Positions 23,101 to 31,289 of a stretch of DNA of 64,000 bases are shown piece after piece. The stretch lies in contig NZ_BCWY01000015.1 in assembly GCF_001894825.1 (NCBI RefSeq), positions 62,001-126,000 on the forward strand, in the 5' to 3' direction. Origin of the DNA: Rhodococcus jostii NBRC 16295. GTDB taxonomy: Bacteria > Actinomycetota > Actinomycetes > Mycobacteriales > Mycobacteriaceae. The notes under the pieces were generated by a model. The model saw only the letters and a program-made list of their open reading frames with translations. It was not told the DNA's origin and did not search any database. Positions within the stretch are counted from its first letter, which is position 1. Each line of letters starts with the position of its first letter. The position numbers were made by a program, and so were the translations under genes.

Positions 23101-25055
23101 TCCGCGAGATGGGGGTCGACACCCAGACCCAGGACTTCACCGTGGTCGGTGTCGGGGACATGAGCGGCGACGTCTTCGGGAACGGCATGCTCCTCAGTCG
23201 GCACATCCGGCTGGTCGCCGCGTTCGATCATCGGCACGTCTTCCTCGATCCGAACCCCGACGCGGCCCGGTCCTTCGAGGAACGTTCGCGGATGTTCGCC
23301 CTCCCGCGGTCGTCGTGGGCCGACTACGACACCGGCATCATCAGCGAGGGCGGGGGAGTGTGGGACCGCACCCGTAAATCGGTCCCGATCAGTGCCGCCG
23401 CGCGTTCGGTGCTCGGCCTCGACGACGCGATCACCGAGCTCTCGCCCCCGGAACTGGTCCGGGCGATTCTGCGCGCTCCGGTTGATCTGCTGTGGAACGG
23501 CGGTATCGGTACCTACGTCAAGGCGTCCACCGAGACCAATGCGATGGTGGGCGACAAGAGCAACGACGCCGTGCGCGTCGACGGCAACGACGTGCGGGCC
23601 CGGGTGGTCGGTGAAGGTGGCAACCTCGGGGTGACCGCGCTCGGCCGCATCGAGTACAGCCAGAACGGTGGCCGGATCAACACGGACGCGATCGACAACT
23701 CCGCGGGCGTCGACTGCTCCGATCACGAGGTGAACATCAAGATCCTGCTGGACTCGCTGGTGAGCAGCGGCGGGTTGCCGGGGGAGGAGCGTAATCCGCT
23801 GCTGGCGTCGATGACCGACGAGGTGGCGCAGCTGGTGCTCGCGAACAACATCGCCCAGAACGATCTGCTCGGCGTCTCGCGGACGAGCGCCGTTCCGATG
23901 CTGACTGTGCATCGCCGGCAGATCGAGCACCTGGCGTCGCGCCGTGGACTCGACCGCAAACTCGAGGCGCTGCCCACCGAGGAGGAGATCGCGCGACGCA
24001 GGCAGGTGGGGCAGGGGCTGACGTCGCCGGAACTCGCAACGCTCACCGCGCACGTGAAGCTGGCGCTCAAGGACGATCTGCTCGCGACGGATCTCCCCGA
24101 CAGCGAGACGTTCGCGCCGCGGTTGCCGCGCTATTTCCCGACGGTGCTGCGCAAGCGGTTCCGCACCGCGATCAAGGCGCATCCCCTGCGCCGGCAGATC
24201 GTGGCGACGATGCTCGCGAACGAGACCATCGACAACGGCGGCATCACCTTCGCGTACCGATTGGCGGACGAGGCGGGCGCGAGCAGCACCGACGCGATCC
24301 GGGCGTACGCCGCGGTCACCGAGATCTTCGCCCTCCCCGACCTGTGGTCGAGGATCCGGTCGGCGAACATCGCGGCAGACATCGAGGACGACCTGATCCT
24401 CGAGTCCGGCCGGGTTCTCGACCGTGCGTCGCGCTGGTTGCTGACCAACCGCCCGCAGCCCCTCGCCGTGGGCGCGGAGATCGCCCGGTACTCGGCCGAT
24501 TTTCGGGCGCTCTCGCCGAAGGTGCCCCAGCTGGTCAGGGGACATCAGCTCGCCGATGTGGAGACGCGAGCGCGGCCGCTCGTCACCAGCGGGGCACCCG
24601 AGGACCTCACGTTCGAGGTGTTCCGGCTTCTGGACAAGTTCTGCCTGCTCGACATCATCGACGTCGCGGACATCGCCGAGCGCGACATCGACGAGGTGGC
24701 CGAGCTGTACTACGAACTCGACGCGCACCTCGGCATCGACTGGCTGCTGAGCGCGGTGTCCACCCTCGCGCGTGGCGACCGCTGGCATTCGCTGGCCCGC
24801 CTCGCGTTGCGCGACGACCTCTACAGTTCGCTGCGCCAGCTCACGATGGAAGTGCTGATGGGTGGCGAACCTCACGAGACCCCGCAGGAGAAGATCGACG
24901 ACTGGGAATCGACGAACGCGTCCCGGCTGGCCAGGGCGAGGTCCGCTCTCACCGAAATTTTCGAGTCTGGGACCCTTGACCTCGCGACGCTCTCGGTGGC
25001 GGCGCGTCAGGTACGCAGCATGGTGCGAGGTGTGGGCACCCGATCGGAGGTATGA
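20154..25055 (+). CDS. gdh: NAD-specific glutamate dehydrogenase, large (L_180-type)
   Basis: 1,633 residues, the length of the 180-kDa class (Rv2476c, 1,624 residues). N-terminal ACT-like regulatory modules occupy about 1-500; the catalytic core (about 690-1190) includes [20 protein letters not shown] and the lysine in [14 protein letters not shown] near 855; the Rossmann half has [16 protein letters not shown] near 1003. A long helical C-terminal domain follows. The enzyme oxidises glutamate to 2-oxoglutarate for catabolism; in mycobacteria it is inhibited by the GarA regulator (known of the family, not visible here). The stop overlaps the next ATG (ATGA). Confidence 0.95.
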   Translation: [1633 protein letters not shown]

Positions 25056-25477
25056 CGTTGAGCGAGGGCTTTCACGCGGAGGTCGAAGTTCGTTGGTCGG
25101 ACATGGACGTCTTCCAACACATCAACCACGCTCGGATGGTGACGTTGCTGGAAGAGGCGCGGATTCCCTGGCTGTTCGAGGACGACCGGCCCACCGTCAC
25201 GCTGCGTGACGGCGCGGTCATCGCCGATCTCCATGTGCGCTACCGCGGGCAGCTCCGGCACAGCGATTCACCGCTCGACGTCCTGATGTGGGTGGAGAAG
25301 GTCCGGGCCGTCGATTTCACGATCGGCTACGAAGTCCGCCCCAAGGGTGTCGACGTCTCGGTCGCGCCGTCCATCGTCGCCTCGACGCAGATCGCGGCGT
25401 TCGACATCGACACCCAGCGACTGCGCAGGATCACCGACGTCGAGCGTGCGTACCTGGAGAGCTGGCAGCGTGCATGA
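25052..25477 (+). CDS. Acyl-CoA thioesterase, hotdog fold (Rv2475c-like)
   Basis: 141 residues with the motif WSDMDVFQHINHARMVTLLEEAR at about 13, giving the catalytic Asp of 4HBT-type thioesterases. The ATG overlaps the GDH stop by four bases, so it is translationally coupled. The same neighbour (Rv2475c) follows the M. tuberculosis gdh gene, which argues for a conserved link between the two products, though the link is not explained. Confidence 0.85.
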   Translation: MTLSEGFHAEVEVRWSDMDVFQHINHARMVTLLEEARIPWLFEDDRPTVTLRDGAVIADLHVRYRGQLRHSDSPLDVLMWVEKVRAVDFTIGYEVRPKGVDVSVAPSIVASTQIAAFDIDTQRLRRITDVERAYLESWQRA

Positions 25478-26156
25478 GCGCGTTCTGTCGATCCCGGATG
25501 CGACGGAGCGCGGTGATCTCGCCACGTTCCTCACCCGTGTGGTCCGGTTGGACGAATCCGCGGTGGTCCGCTTCCGGCAACGAGGCACCGGGCGTCTGAC
25601 CGTCTGGGCGGCAACCGGTTTCGACGCGCTGGCGGTGCGCACTGTCGCGGGGACGATCACCCCCGACGACACGTCGGCCGCCGCCGACCAACTGCTCGCC
25701 GCGCTCGCCGCGGCGACGACGGCCGACATCGACCCGGGGTTCTCGATGGATTCGGCGTGGCGGGGCGCGCTTCCACCGACGGAGGGTTTCGTCCACGTCG
25801 ACGACGTCCCCGCGCGGGTGCTCGTCGACCTTGCCCAGCGCGGTGCGGCACTGGCGCAGGAGCACGGCAGCAGCCACGGTCCGCCTGCGTCGCTCCTCGA
25901 CCAGGAAGTGCTGCAGGTGCGCGGCGCGGAGCAATCCGTCGCCATCCCGATGCGGGTGGTGTTCGCGCTCACCGCGATGGGGTTCGTTCCGCACGCGGGC
26001 TCGGACCGGCTGACAGCCGACATCGATCTCGAGCGCATCGACACGTCCGAACTGGTCCGGATCCGAGCCACCGCCTCGTGGTTGCGGGTGGACGCGCGAT
26101 TCGGGTCGATCTACCGGCACCGCGGTGGGGGGATTCCGTTGTCGGTGGCCCGGTAG
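25470..26156 (+). CDS. Conserved actinobacterial protein of unknown function (Rv2474c-like)
   Basis: 228 residues, no membrane segment or signal peptide, mixed alpha/beta composition with no motif I recognise. The GTG at 25470 overlaps the thioesterase gene by eight bases and follows a GGAG; a longer frame would run inside that gene. Its place as the third gene after gdh matches Rv2474c (217 residues). It is convergent with the EamA gene, seven bases apart. Confidence 0.75.
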   Translation: MHERVLSIPDATERGDLATFLTRVVRLDESAVVRFRQRGTGRLTVWAATGFDALAVRTVAGTITPDDTSAAADQLLAALAAATTADIDPGFSMDSAWRGALPPTEGFVHVDDVPARVLVDLAQRGAALAQEHGSSHGPPASLLDQEVLQVRGAEQSVAIPMRVVFALTAMGFVPHAGSDRLTADIDLERIDTSELVRIRATASWLRVDARFGSIYRHRGGGIPLSVAR

Positions 26157-26163
26157 CTGGTCG

Positions 26164-27075
26164 TCAGCCGGTCCGCAGTGTGCTGGTGGCCAGTACGGCG
26201 AGTGACGCGACGACGGCCGCCATCCCCAGCCCCGCGACCACGGTCAGCTGCTCGCCGAGCACCACGGTGCCGAGAAGCGCTGCGACCACCGGCTCGGTGA
26301 GCGTCAGGGTCGCGACCGTCGCGGGTGGCAGCCGCCGTAGACCGGCGGCGAACAGCAGATACGCCAGCACCGTCGGGACGATCGCCAGATACACCGCCGC
26401 GGCCGCTCCCGCCCCGGTGTCCAGCCCGCCGGGCCAGGTGGCGACGAGGACGGGGATCAGGAACAGTCCGCCGAGACCGAACATCTGCCCCATTGCGGCC
26501 TCGGGGCGCGCACCCGCGGTCAGCAGGGACGATCCCGCCACCGTGTAGGCGGCGTACCCGAGACCGGCGATCAGCGCGGGCAGCGCACCCGCCAGGACCC
26601 CGGACGAGTCGGAGCCGCCGGTGGTGCCCACCACGATCAGCCCCATCCCGGCGACGGCGATGACAGTCGACACGGCCCACACCGGACCCGGGCGTTGCCG
26701 ATGGACTGCCCATTGCAGAGCACCGGTGAACGCGGGGCCCGAGCCCAGCGCGATCATCGTGCCCGCCGCCACCCCGGCGCTCTGCACACCGGTGAAGAAT
26801 CCGAGTTGGTAGGCCGCGACGCCGATCCCGCCCCACACGGCAGGCGCGTACCCACGAATCCCGAAGCCGCCACCGAACCCGAGACCCCCGCGTAGCGCCG
26901 CGAACGCGGCGAGGAGCGCACCCGCGGCCACGACCCGCACCGAACCGACGGCCAGCGGGTCGAGATCGTATCCGAGAGAGCGGGACGCGAGGGCCTGCGC
27001 GGTTCCTGTCGTCGCGAACAGGATCGATGCTGCGACGACCGCCGCGACCGCGGGAGTGCGGGTCAGATGAGCCAC
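26164..27075 (-). CDS. EamA/DMT-family exporter
   Basis: 303 residues with ten hydrophobic segments in two repeated halves, the EamA (drug/metabolite transporter) layout. The second repeat contains LTLTEPVVAALLGTVVLGEQLT, a common EamA signature. Probably exports an amino acid or small metabolite; substrate unknown. Its GTG start overlaps the alpha-glucosidase stop by 13 bases, so it is the second gene of that operon. It is not in the M. tuberculosis block and looks like a genus-level insertion. Confidence 0.85.
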   Translation of the reverse strand: MAHLTRTPAVAAVVAASILFATTGTAQALASRSLGYDLDPLAVGSVRVVAAGALLAAFAALRGGLGFGGGFGIRGYAPAVWGGIGVAAYQLGFFTGVQSAGVAAGTMIALGSGPAFTGALQWAVHRQRPGPVWAVSTVIAVAGMGLIVVGTTGGSDSSGVLAGALPALIAGLGYAAYTVAGSSLLTAGARPEAAMGQMFGLGGLFLIPVLVATWPGGLDTGAGAAAAVYLAIVPTVLAYLLFAAGLRRLPPATVATLTLTEPVVAALLGTVVLGEQLTVVAGLGMAAVVASLAVLATSTLRTG

Positions 27076-28658
27076 GCAGCCGCGTTCGGCGGGAGCTGGC
27101 CGTCCACCAGCGGGGCGCTGCTGAGCAGCACCTCACCCGGTGGCAGCGAGATCGGCGCCTCGGTGGCGTTCAGGGCGCAGATCAGGCCGCCGCGCCTGCG
27201 GAAGGCGAAGCACCCGCCGGGGCTGCCGTACCAGTCGACACCGGGACCGGAGAACTCCGGACGGAACGAGCGCAGTTCGAGCGCCGCCCGGTACAACGAC
27301 AGCGTCGACGTGACGTCCTCGAGTTGCGCCTCGACGGTGAGCTGCGACCATTCGGGCGGCATCGGCAGCCAGGGCTCGCCCGTGCTGAATCCGAACGGGG
27401 GCTCGGTGCCCTCCCACGGCAGGGGGACGCGGCATCCGTCGCGGCCGCGTTCGGTGTGACCGGACCGTTCCCACACCGGGTCCTGCAACGCCGAATCGGG
27501 CAGTTCGACGTTGGGCAGGCCGAGTTCGGCGCCGTTGTACAGGAACGCCGCACCCGGCAGCGCCAGTTCGACGAGCGTCATCGCCCGGGCTCGCGCCGTG
27601 CCGATCTCGCCGCCGCCGTACCGGGTGACTTCCCGTTCCACGTCGTGGTTCGACAGGGTCCAGGTGGGGGTGCCGCCCACCTGGTCGACGGCCGTGAGGG
27701 AATTCTCGATGGCCTCCCGCACGGTCTCCGCCGAGAACTCGGCCTCGGCCAGCCGGAAGTTGAACCCCAGGTGGAGTTCGTCGGGCCGGATGTACTCACC
27801 GAAGCGTTCGTTGTCGCGAACCCAGATCTCGCCGACCGCCATCGTGCCCGGGTACTCGTCGAGGACCTTGCGGATGCCGCGGTGGATGTCGTGGACCGCG
27901 GGATTGTCGAACCGCGGATCGTCGTCGGAGTTCTGCAGCAACTCGTTGGCGGACCAGTCGTGGTCCGGCAGACCCTCCGGCTTGGCCATGCCGTGCGCGA
28001 CGTCGATGCGGAATCCATCGACACCCCGGTCCAGCCAGAACCGGAGAGTCTTCGTGAGATCCTCGACGACCTCCGGGTTGTCCCAGTTCAGGTCGGGCTG
28101 TTCCGTCGCGAAGATGTGCAGGTACCACTGTCCGGGCCGGCCGTCGGCCTCGGTGATTCGCGTCCACGCCGGACCGCCGAAGATGCTCGGCCAGTTGTTG
28201 GGCGGCTCCGAGCCGTCCTCGCCGCGGCCGTCGCGGAAGATGTACCGGTTCCGCTCCGGGCTGCCCGGGGGCGACGCGAGCGCGGCCCGGAACCACTCGT
28301 GCTCGACGCTGGTGTGGTTGGGCACCAGGTCCATCGTCACCTTGATCTGGCGCGAGTGCGCGGCCTCGATCAGCGCGTCCATGACCTCGAGGTCACCGAA
28401 CAGCGGGTCGATGTCGCGTGGGTCGGACACGTCGTAGCCGTGATCGGCCATCGGCGAACGCATGACCGGGCTCAGCCACAGGGCGTCGACACCGAGGAGT
28501 TCGAGGTAGCCCAGTTTGTCCCGCACGCCGTGGAGGTCGCCGACACCGTCACCCTTCGCGTCGGCGAACGAGCGGGGATAGATCTGGTAGAAGACGGCGT
28601 CGGACCACCAGGGTGCCGGCGAGGTGTCGTCGGCGGACGTTTCGGCGGGAGTGCTCAC
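27063..28658 (-). CDS. aglA: GH13 alpha-glucosidase
   Basis: 531 residues with GH13 regions in order: DLVPNHTS near 105, GFRIDVAHG (nucleophile Asp) near 210, AVGEIWV (acid/base Glu) near 270 and TLSNHDVER near 335. It is a cytoplasmic alpha-1,4/1,6-glucosidase or trehalose-6-phosphate-type hydrolase of the oligo-1,6-glucosidase group; Rv2471 (aglA) occupies this place in M. tuberculosis. The GTG at 28658 (STPAETSADD) is favoured; a TTG at 28676 would add six residues. Confidence 0.88.
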   Translation of the reverse strand: MSTPAETSADDTSPAPWWSDAVFYQIYPRSFADAKGDGVGDLHGVRDKLGYLELLGVDALWLSPVMRSPMADHGYDVSDPRDIDPLFGDLEVMDALIEAAHSRQIKVTMDLVPNHTSVEHEWFRAALASPPGSPERNRYIFRDGRGEDGSEPPNNWPSIFGGPAWTRITEADGRPGQWYLHIFATEQPDLNWDNPEVVEDLTKTLRFWLDRGVDGFRIDVAHGMAKPEGLPDHDWSANELLQNSDDDPRFDNPAVHDIHRGIRKVLDEYPGTMAVGEIWVRDNERFGEYIRPDELHLGFNFRLAEAEFSAETVREAIENSLTAVDQVGGTPTWTLSNHDVEREVTRYGGGEIGTARARAMTLVELALPGAAFLYNGAELGLPNVELPDSALQDPVWERSGHTERGRDGCRVPLPWEGTEPPFGFSTGEPWLPMPPEWSQLTVEAQLEDVTSTLSLYRAALELRSFRPEFSGPGVDWYGSPGGCFAFRRRGGLICALNATEAPISLPPGEVLLSSAPLVDGQLPPNAAAWLI

Positions 28659-28724
28659 AAACGCCCATCGTGCCAAACGATCGTCCGCGCCACGACTCGA
28701 CCGGCGGAATCGGGGTGGGGCAGT

Positions 28725-29120
28725 TCAGAACGCCGAGTTCACCATCGACGCGGCGGCCATGTCCATGTACTCGGTGAGGGCCTTGCGGTGGGCGTCGTCG
28801 AGGGTGCCGGAATCGATCGACGCGATGGCCGTGTGCATGCATCGCAGCCAGGCGTCGCGCTCGATCGGACCGATCTTGAACGGCTGGTGACGCAGCCGCA
28901 GCCGCGGGTGGCCGCGCTCGTCCGAATAGGTGTGCGGTCCGCCCCAGTACTGCTCGAGGAACATCCGCATCCGGCGCTCGGCCGGACCCAGATCCTCCTC
29001 GGGATACAGGGGCCGCACGATGTCGTCCTTCGCGACTTCCTCGTAGAAGCGCGCGGTGAGTTTGCGGAACGTCTCCGCTCCGCCCACCGCCTCGTAGAAG
29101 GTCTGCTGCACGTCAGTCAT
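28725..29120 (-). CDS. glbO: Group II truncated haemoglobin (trHbO)
   Basis: 131 residues of 2-on-2 globin fold. The residues that define the O group are present: Tyr26 (B10), Tyr39 (CD1), proximal His78 (F8) in LRLRHQPF and Trp91 (G8), each offset by three from M. tuberculosis trHbO (23, 36, 75, 88). The protein binds O2 and reacts with NO or peroxides, and is thought to support respiration. The ATG at 29120 has GGAAGG four bases upstream. It is divergent from the HNH gene, as Rv2470 is from Rv2469c. Confidence 0.93.
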   Translation of the reverse strand: MTDVQQTFYEAVGGAETFRKLTARFYEEVAKDDIVRPLYPEEDLGPAERRMRMFLEQYWGGPHTYSDERGHPRLRLRHQPFKIGPIERDAWLRCMHTAIASIDSGTLDDAHRKALTEYMDMAAASMVNSAF

Positions 29121-29260
29121 GGCGCCTTCCATTGTGCACGTGCGGGCGCAGACGGTCTCCGTCACCGTCTGTTCACCGAATGGCCTGCATTTTTGTCAGA
29201 AATGGACGTGCACGAGCAGGCGATTCATGGTGCACTTGGTGGCAATCTCCCGGAGGTCGC

Positions 29261-29932
29261 ATGAAAAATCGACACAGCGCCCGCGCGCACCGACAACTCG
29301 TGCCCACTGATGCCCGGAGTGCCGGGCTTTCAGGGGCGTTTGCTTTACAAGTGATCACCGAAGGCTCCGCGCACAGCGCAGAGCCTTCTTTCCCGGGCGA
29401 GAATGCGGTTCCGCTCTGGATCAAGCGCCGGGTGCTTCTGCTGAACGTCACCTACGAGCCGCTCACCGCCCTTCCTGCCCGCCGCGCCGTGGTGTTGATG
29501 ACCTGCGGTAAGGCCGATACCGTTCACGAGGATCCGCAGGCCCCCGTGGTCCACTCCGAGCAGTGGTCCGTGCAGGTGCCGTCTGTGATCCGCCTCCGGA
29601 ACTACGTCCGCGTCCCGTATCGCGCCCGCGTTCCGATGACCCGAGCAGCGCTCATGCACCGAGACCGGTTCCGCTGCGCGTACTGCGGTTCCAAGGCGGA
29701 GACCGTCGATCACGTCGTTCCCCGCAGCCGCGGGGGTGGGCACTCGTGGGAGAACTGTGTGGCCTGCTGCGCGCCCTGCAACCACCGCAAGGCGGACAAG
29801 TTGCTGAGCGAACTCGGCTGGACGCTCCGGGCGGCCCTGGTACCTCCGTCGGGCCCGCACTGGCGACTGCTGGCGTCCACCAAGGACCTCCACCCGTCGT
29901 GGATGCCCTACCTCGGCGAAGGCGCTGCCTGA
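29261..29932 (+). CDS. HNH endonuclease-family protein (Rv2469c-like)
   Basis: 223 residues with a C-terminal HNH domain: CAYCGSKAETVDHVVPRSRG, then NCVACCAPCNHRKADK, giving two Cys pairs for zinc and the HNH catalytic triad. The N-terminal half (RRVLLLNVTYEPLTALPARRAV) matches the conserved head of actinobacterial and cyanobacterial HNH proteins of this type. The ATG at 29261 has GGAGG four bases before it and gives almost the exact length of Rv2469c (222). Nuclease function is predicted; physiological role unknown. Confidence 0.85.
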   Translation: MKNRHSARAHRQLVPTDARSAGLSGAFALQVITEGSAHSAEPSFPGENAVPLWIKRRVLLLNVTYEPLTALPARRAVVLMTCGKADTVHEDPQAPVVHSEQWSVQVPSVIRLRNYVRVPYRARVPMTRAALMHRDRFRCAYCGSKAETVDHVVPRSRGGGHSWENCVACCAPCNHRKADKLLSELGWTLRAALVPPSGPHWRLLASTKDLHPSWMPYLGEGAA

Positions 29933-30007
29933 GCGTTCCGCACGTCCTCGTCACGAAGTTCGGCCCTGACGGTTCCCTTCGCACGGTTCTGGGCTACCGT
30001 TTGCGTT

Positions 30008-30268
30008 GTGAGCATTCTCGAGACAGTGCTGATATTCGTAGGAATTCCGGCGTTGATCACCGCCTTCTTCGCGGGGATGTCGTTCGTCGGCAAGAAGACG
30101 CCGGGCCCCGTGCCGCCCGCGTTCCACCTCGGCGAGGAATGGACGCACGCGCCGGTGCTGTGGAGCGCCGTCGACGAGGTGACCACGCACGGTCATCACG
30201 GCGGACATCACGACGCGCACGCCGGTTCGGCAGACCTGATTGGAGGCTCGGCAAGTGGCAAGTGGTGA
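30008..30268 (+). CDS. Probable aa3 cytochrome oxidase small subunit (CtaJ-like)
   Basis: 86 residues: one membrane helix (about 4-25, ETVLIFVGIPALITAFFAG), then LGEEWTHAPVLWSAVD, a His/Gly-rich stretch and GGSASGKW at the end. This layout and the position next to a DUF5130 gene fit the actinobacterial CtaJ subunit found in the mycobacterial III2IV2 supercomplex. The identification is from memory of that family and should be treated as probable. The GTG start has no strong ribosome site. Confidence 0.6.
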   Translation: MSILETVLIFVGIPALITAFFAGMSFVGKKTPGPVPPAFHLGEEWTHAPVLWSAVDEVTTHGHHGGHHDAHAGSADLIGGSASGKW

Positions 30269-30734
30269 CCTGATTCCCGCCTCCGCGGTATCCGCGGAGA
30301 ATCTGCCCGTCGGCAGCGTCGTGACGGCGAGCGGCCGCATCTCCGGCGTGCATCGCGTCGGTGAGCCGTTCACCGACGACCTGCCGTTCACGACGGACGA
30401 ACTCGTCCGCCTCGACGATGCGCTCACCGAAGGCACCCGCGCGACGAAGGTGCGCTTCAACGCGTACATCGGCGACCTCGGCGCCGACACCGCGGCCGGC
30501 GCCGACACGCTCTTCCCGACGACTCCCGAGGCGGAGCGTTCCGTCCTCATCGCGGTGTCGCCCAACCAGCGGACGGTCGAGATCCGCAGCGGCCGGGCCG
30601 TGGCCAACCGCGTCACCGACCGCGTCGCCCAGCTCGGTGCCACAGCGGCTGTCTCGTCGTTCGGTGACGGAGACCTGATCGACGGTCTCGTGAGCGCCAT
30701 CCGCGTGATGAGCGCGGCGATCGCCGCGCCGTAA
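30255..30734 (+). CDS. DUF5130 protein (Rv2468c-like)
   Basis: 159 residues resembling the TPM-like phosphatase/chaperone fold of DUF5130: VRFNAYIGDLG near 70, SVLIAVSPNQRTVEIRSGR near 100 and a long C-terminal helix. No signal peptide. The GTG at 30255 lies inside the preceding gene (14-base overlap) with GGAGG nine bases upstream, so it is coupled to the CtaJ-like gene. The coupling suggests, but does not prove, a role in oxidase assembly. Confidence 0.75.
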   Translation: MASGDLIPASAVSAENLPVGSVVTASGRISGVHRVGEPFTDDLPFTTDELVRLDDALTEGTRATKVRFNAYIGDLGADTAAGADTLFPTTPEAERSVLIAVSPNQRTVEIRSGRAVANRVTDRVAQLGATAAVSSFGDGDLIDGLVSAIRVMSAAIAAP

Positions 30735-30806
30735 ACCAGCACATATCAGCGTCCGTGCGGCCCGATATGGTTCAGTCCCACTGAACCGTGTCGAGCCGTC
30801 GGTGCG

Positions 30807-31223
30807 TTATCGGGTGTCGACGCAGCGGCCGGCGCCGTCGAGAGTCCTTCGGACGGCATCGATGCCGAGTTCCATCATCTGCGCGGTCCGGTCCGCGAGG
30901 CTCGCGGGAAGGATGTCCGCGATCCAGACGAAGACGGTTCCGCCGTGGCCGTCGTCGCTCACCTGGGCGGAAGCGTTGTGGTGCTCGTAGGGGCCGTCGA
31001 CGATCGACCAGGCCAGTCGGCGTGCGTCCTCGTCGCACGAGACAAGGCGCTCCCGGACGACCGAACCGTCGACGAAGGTGATGACTCGATCACCCCGGTC
31101 GATCACCGAGTCGGTGACGAAACCCACTGCGAGCCGGGTGTGCAACGCACCCCAGTCGCGCAGGGCGTCCCACGCGGCTTCGGGTGCGGCATCGATGTGT
31201 GCGGACTTGCGGATGTAGGGCAT
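30807..31223 (-). CDS. SRPBCC-family (polyketide cyclase-like) protein
   Basis: 138 residues of START/SRPBCC type: HIDAAPEAAWDALRDW at the start, DRVITFVDGSVVRERLVS and a long C-terminal helix. The fold has a deep ligand pocket for a hydrophobic molecule. The ATG at 31223 is used; a much longer frame upstream overlaps the AraC gene. It is divergent from the AraC regulator (66 bases), so it is a likely target. Confidence 0.8.
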   Translation of the reverse strand: MPYIRKSAHIDAAPEAAWDALRDWGALHTRLAVGFVTDSVIDRGDRVITFVDGSVVRERLVSCDEDARRLAWSIVDGPYEHHNASAQVSDDGHGGTVFVWIADILPASLADRTAQMMELGIDAVRRTLDGAGRCVDTR

Positions 31224-31289
31224 GACTGCAGTGTGCCGCGGGGAATCCCGCGAGGATTGAAGATTCTTGCAGGCCACCGGAGGTCCGGG

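Noticed and set aside
22332-24875. An 847-codon open frame opposite the giant GDH gene
   Set aside because: Antisense shadow; the translated sequence has no domain and is Arg/His-rich, typical of such shadows.
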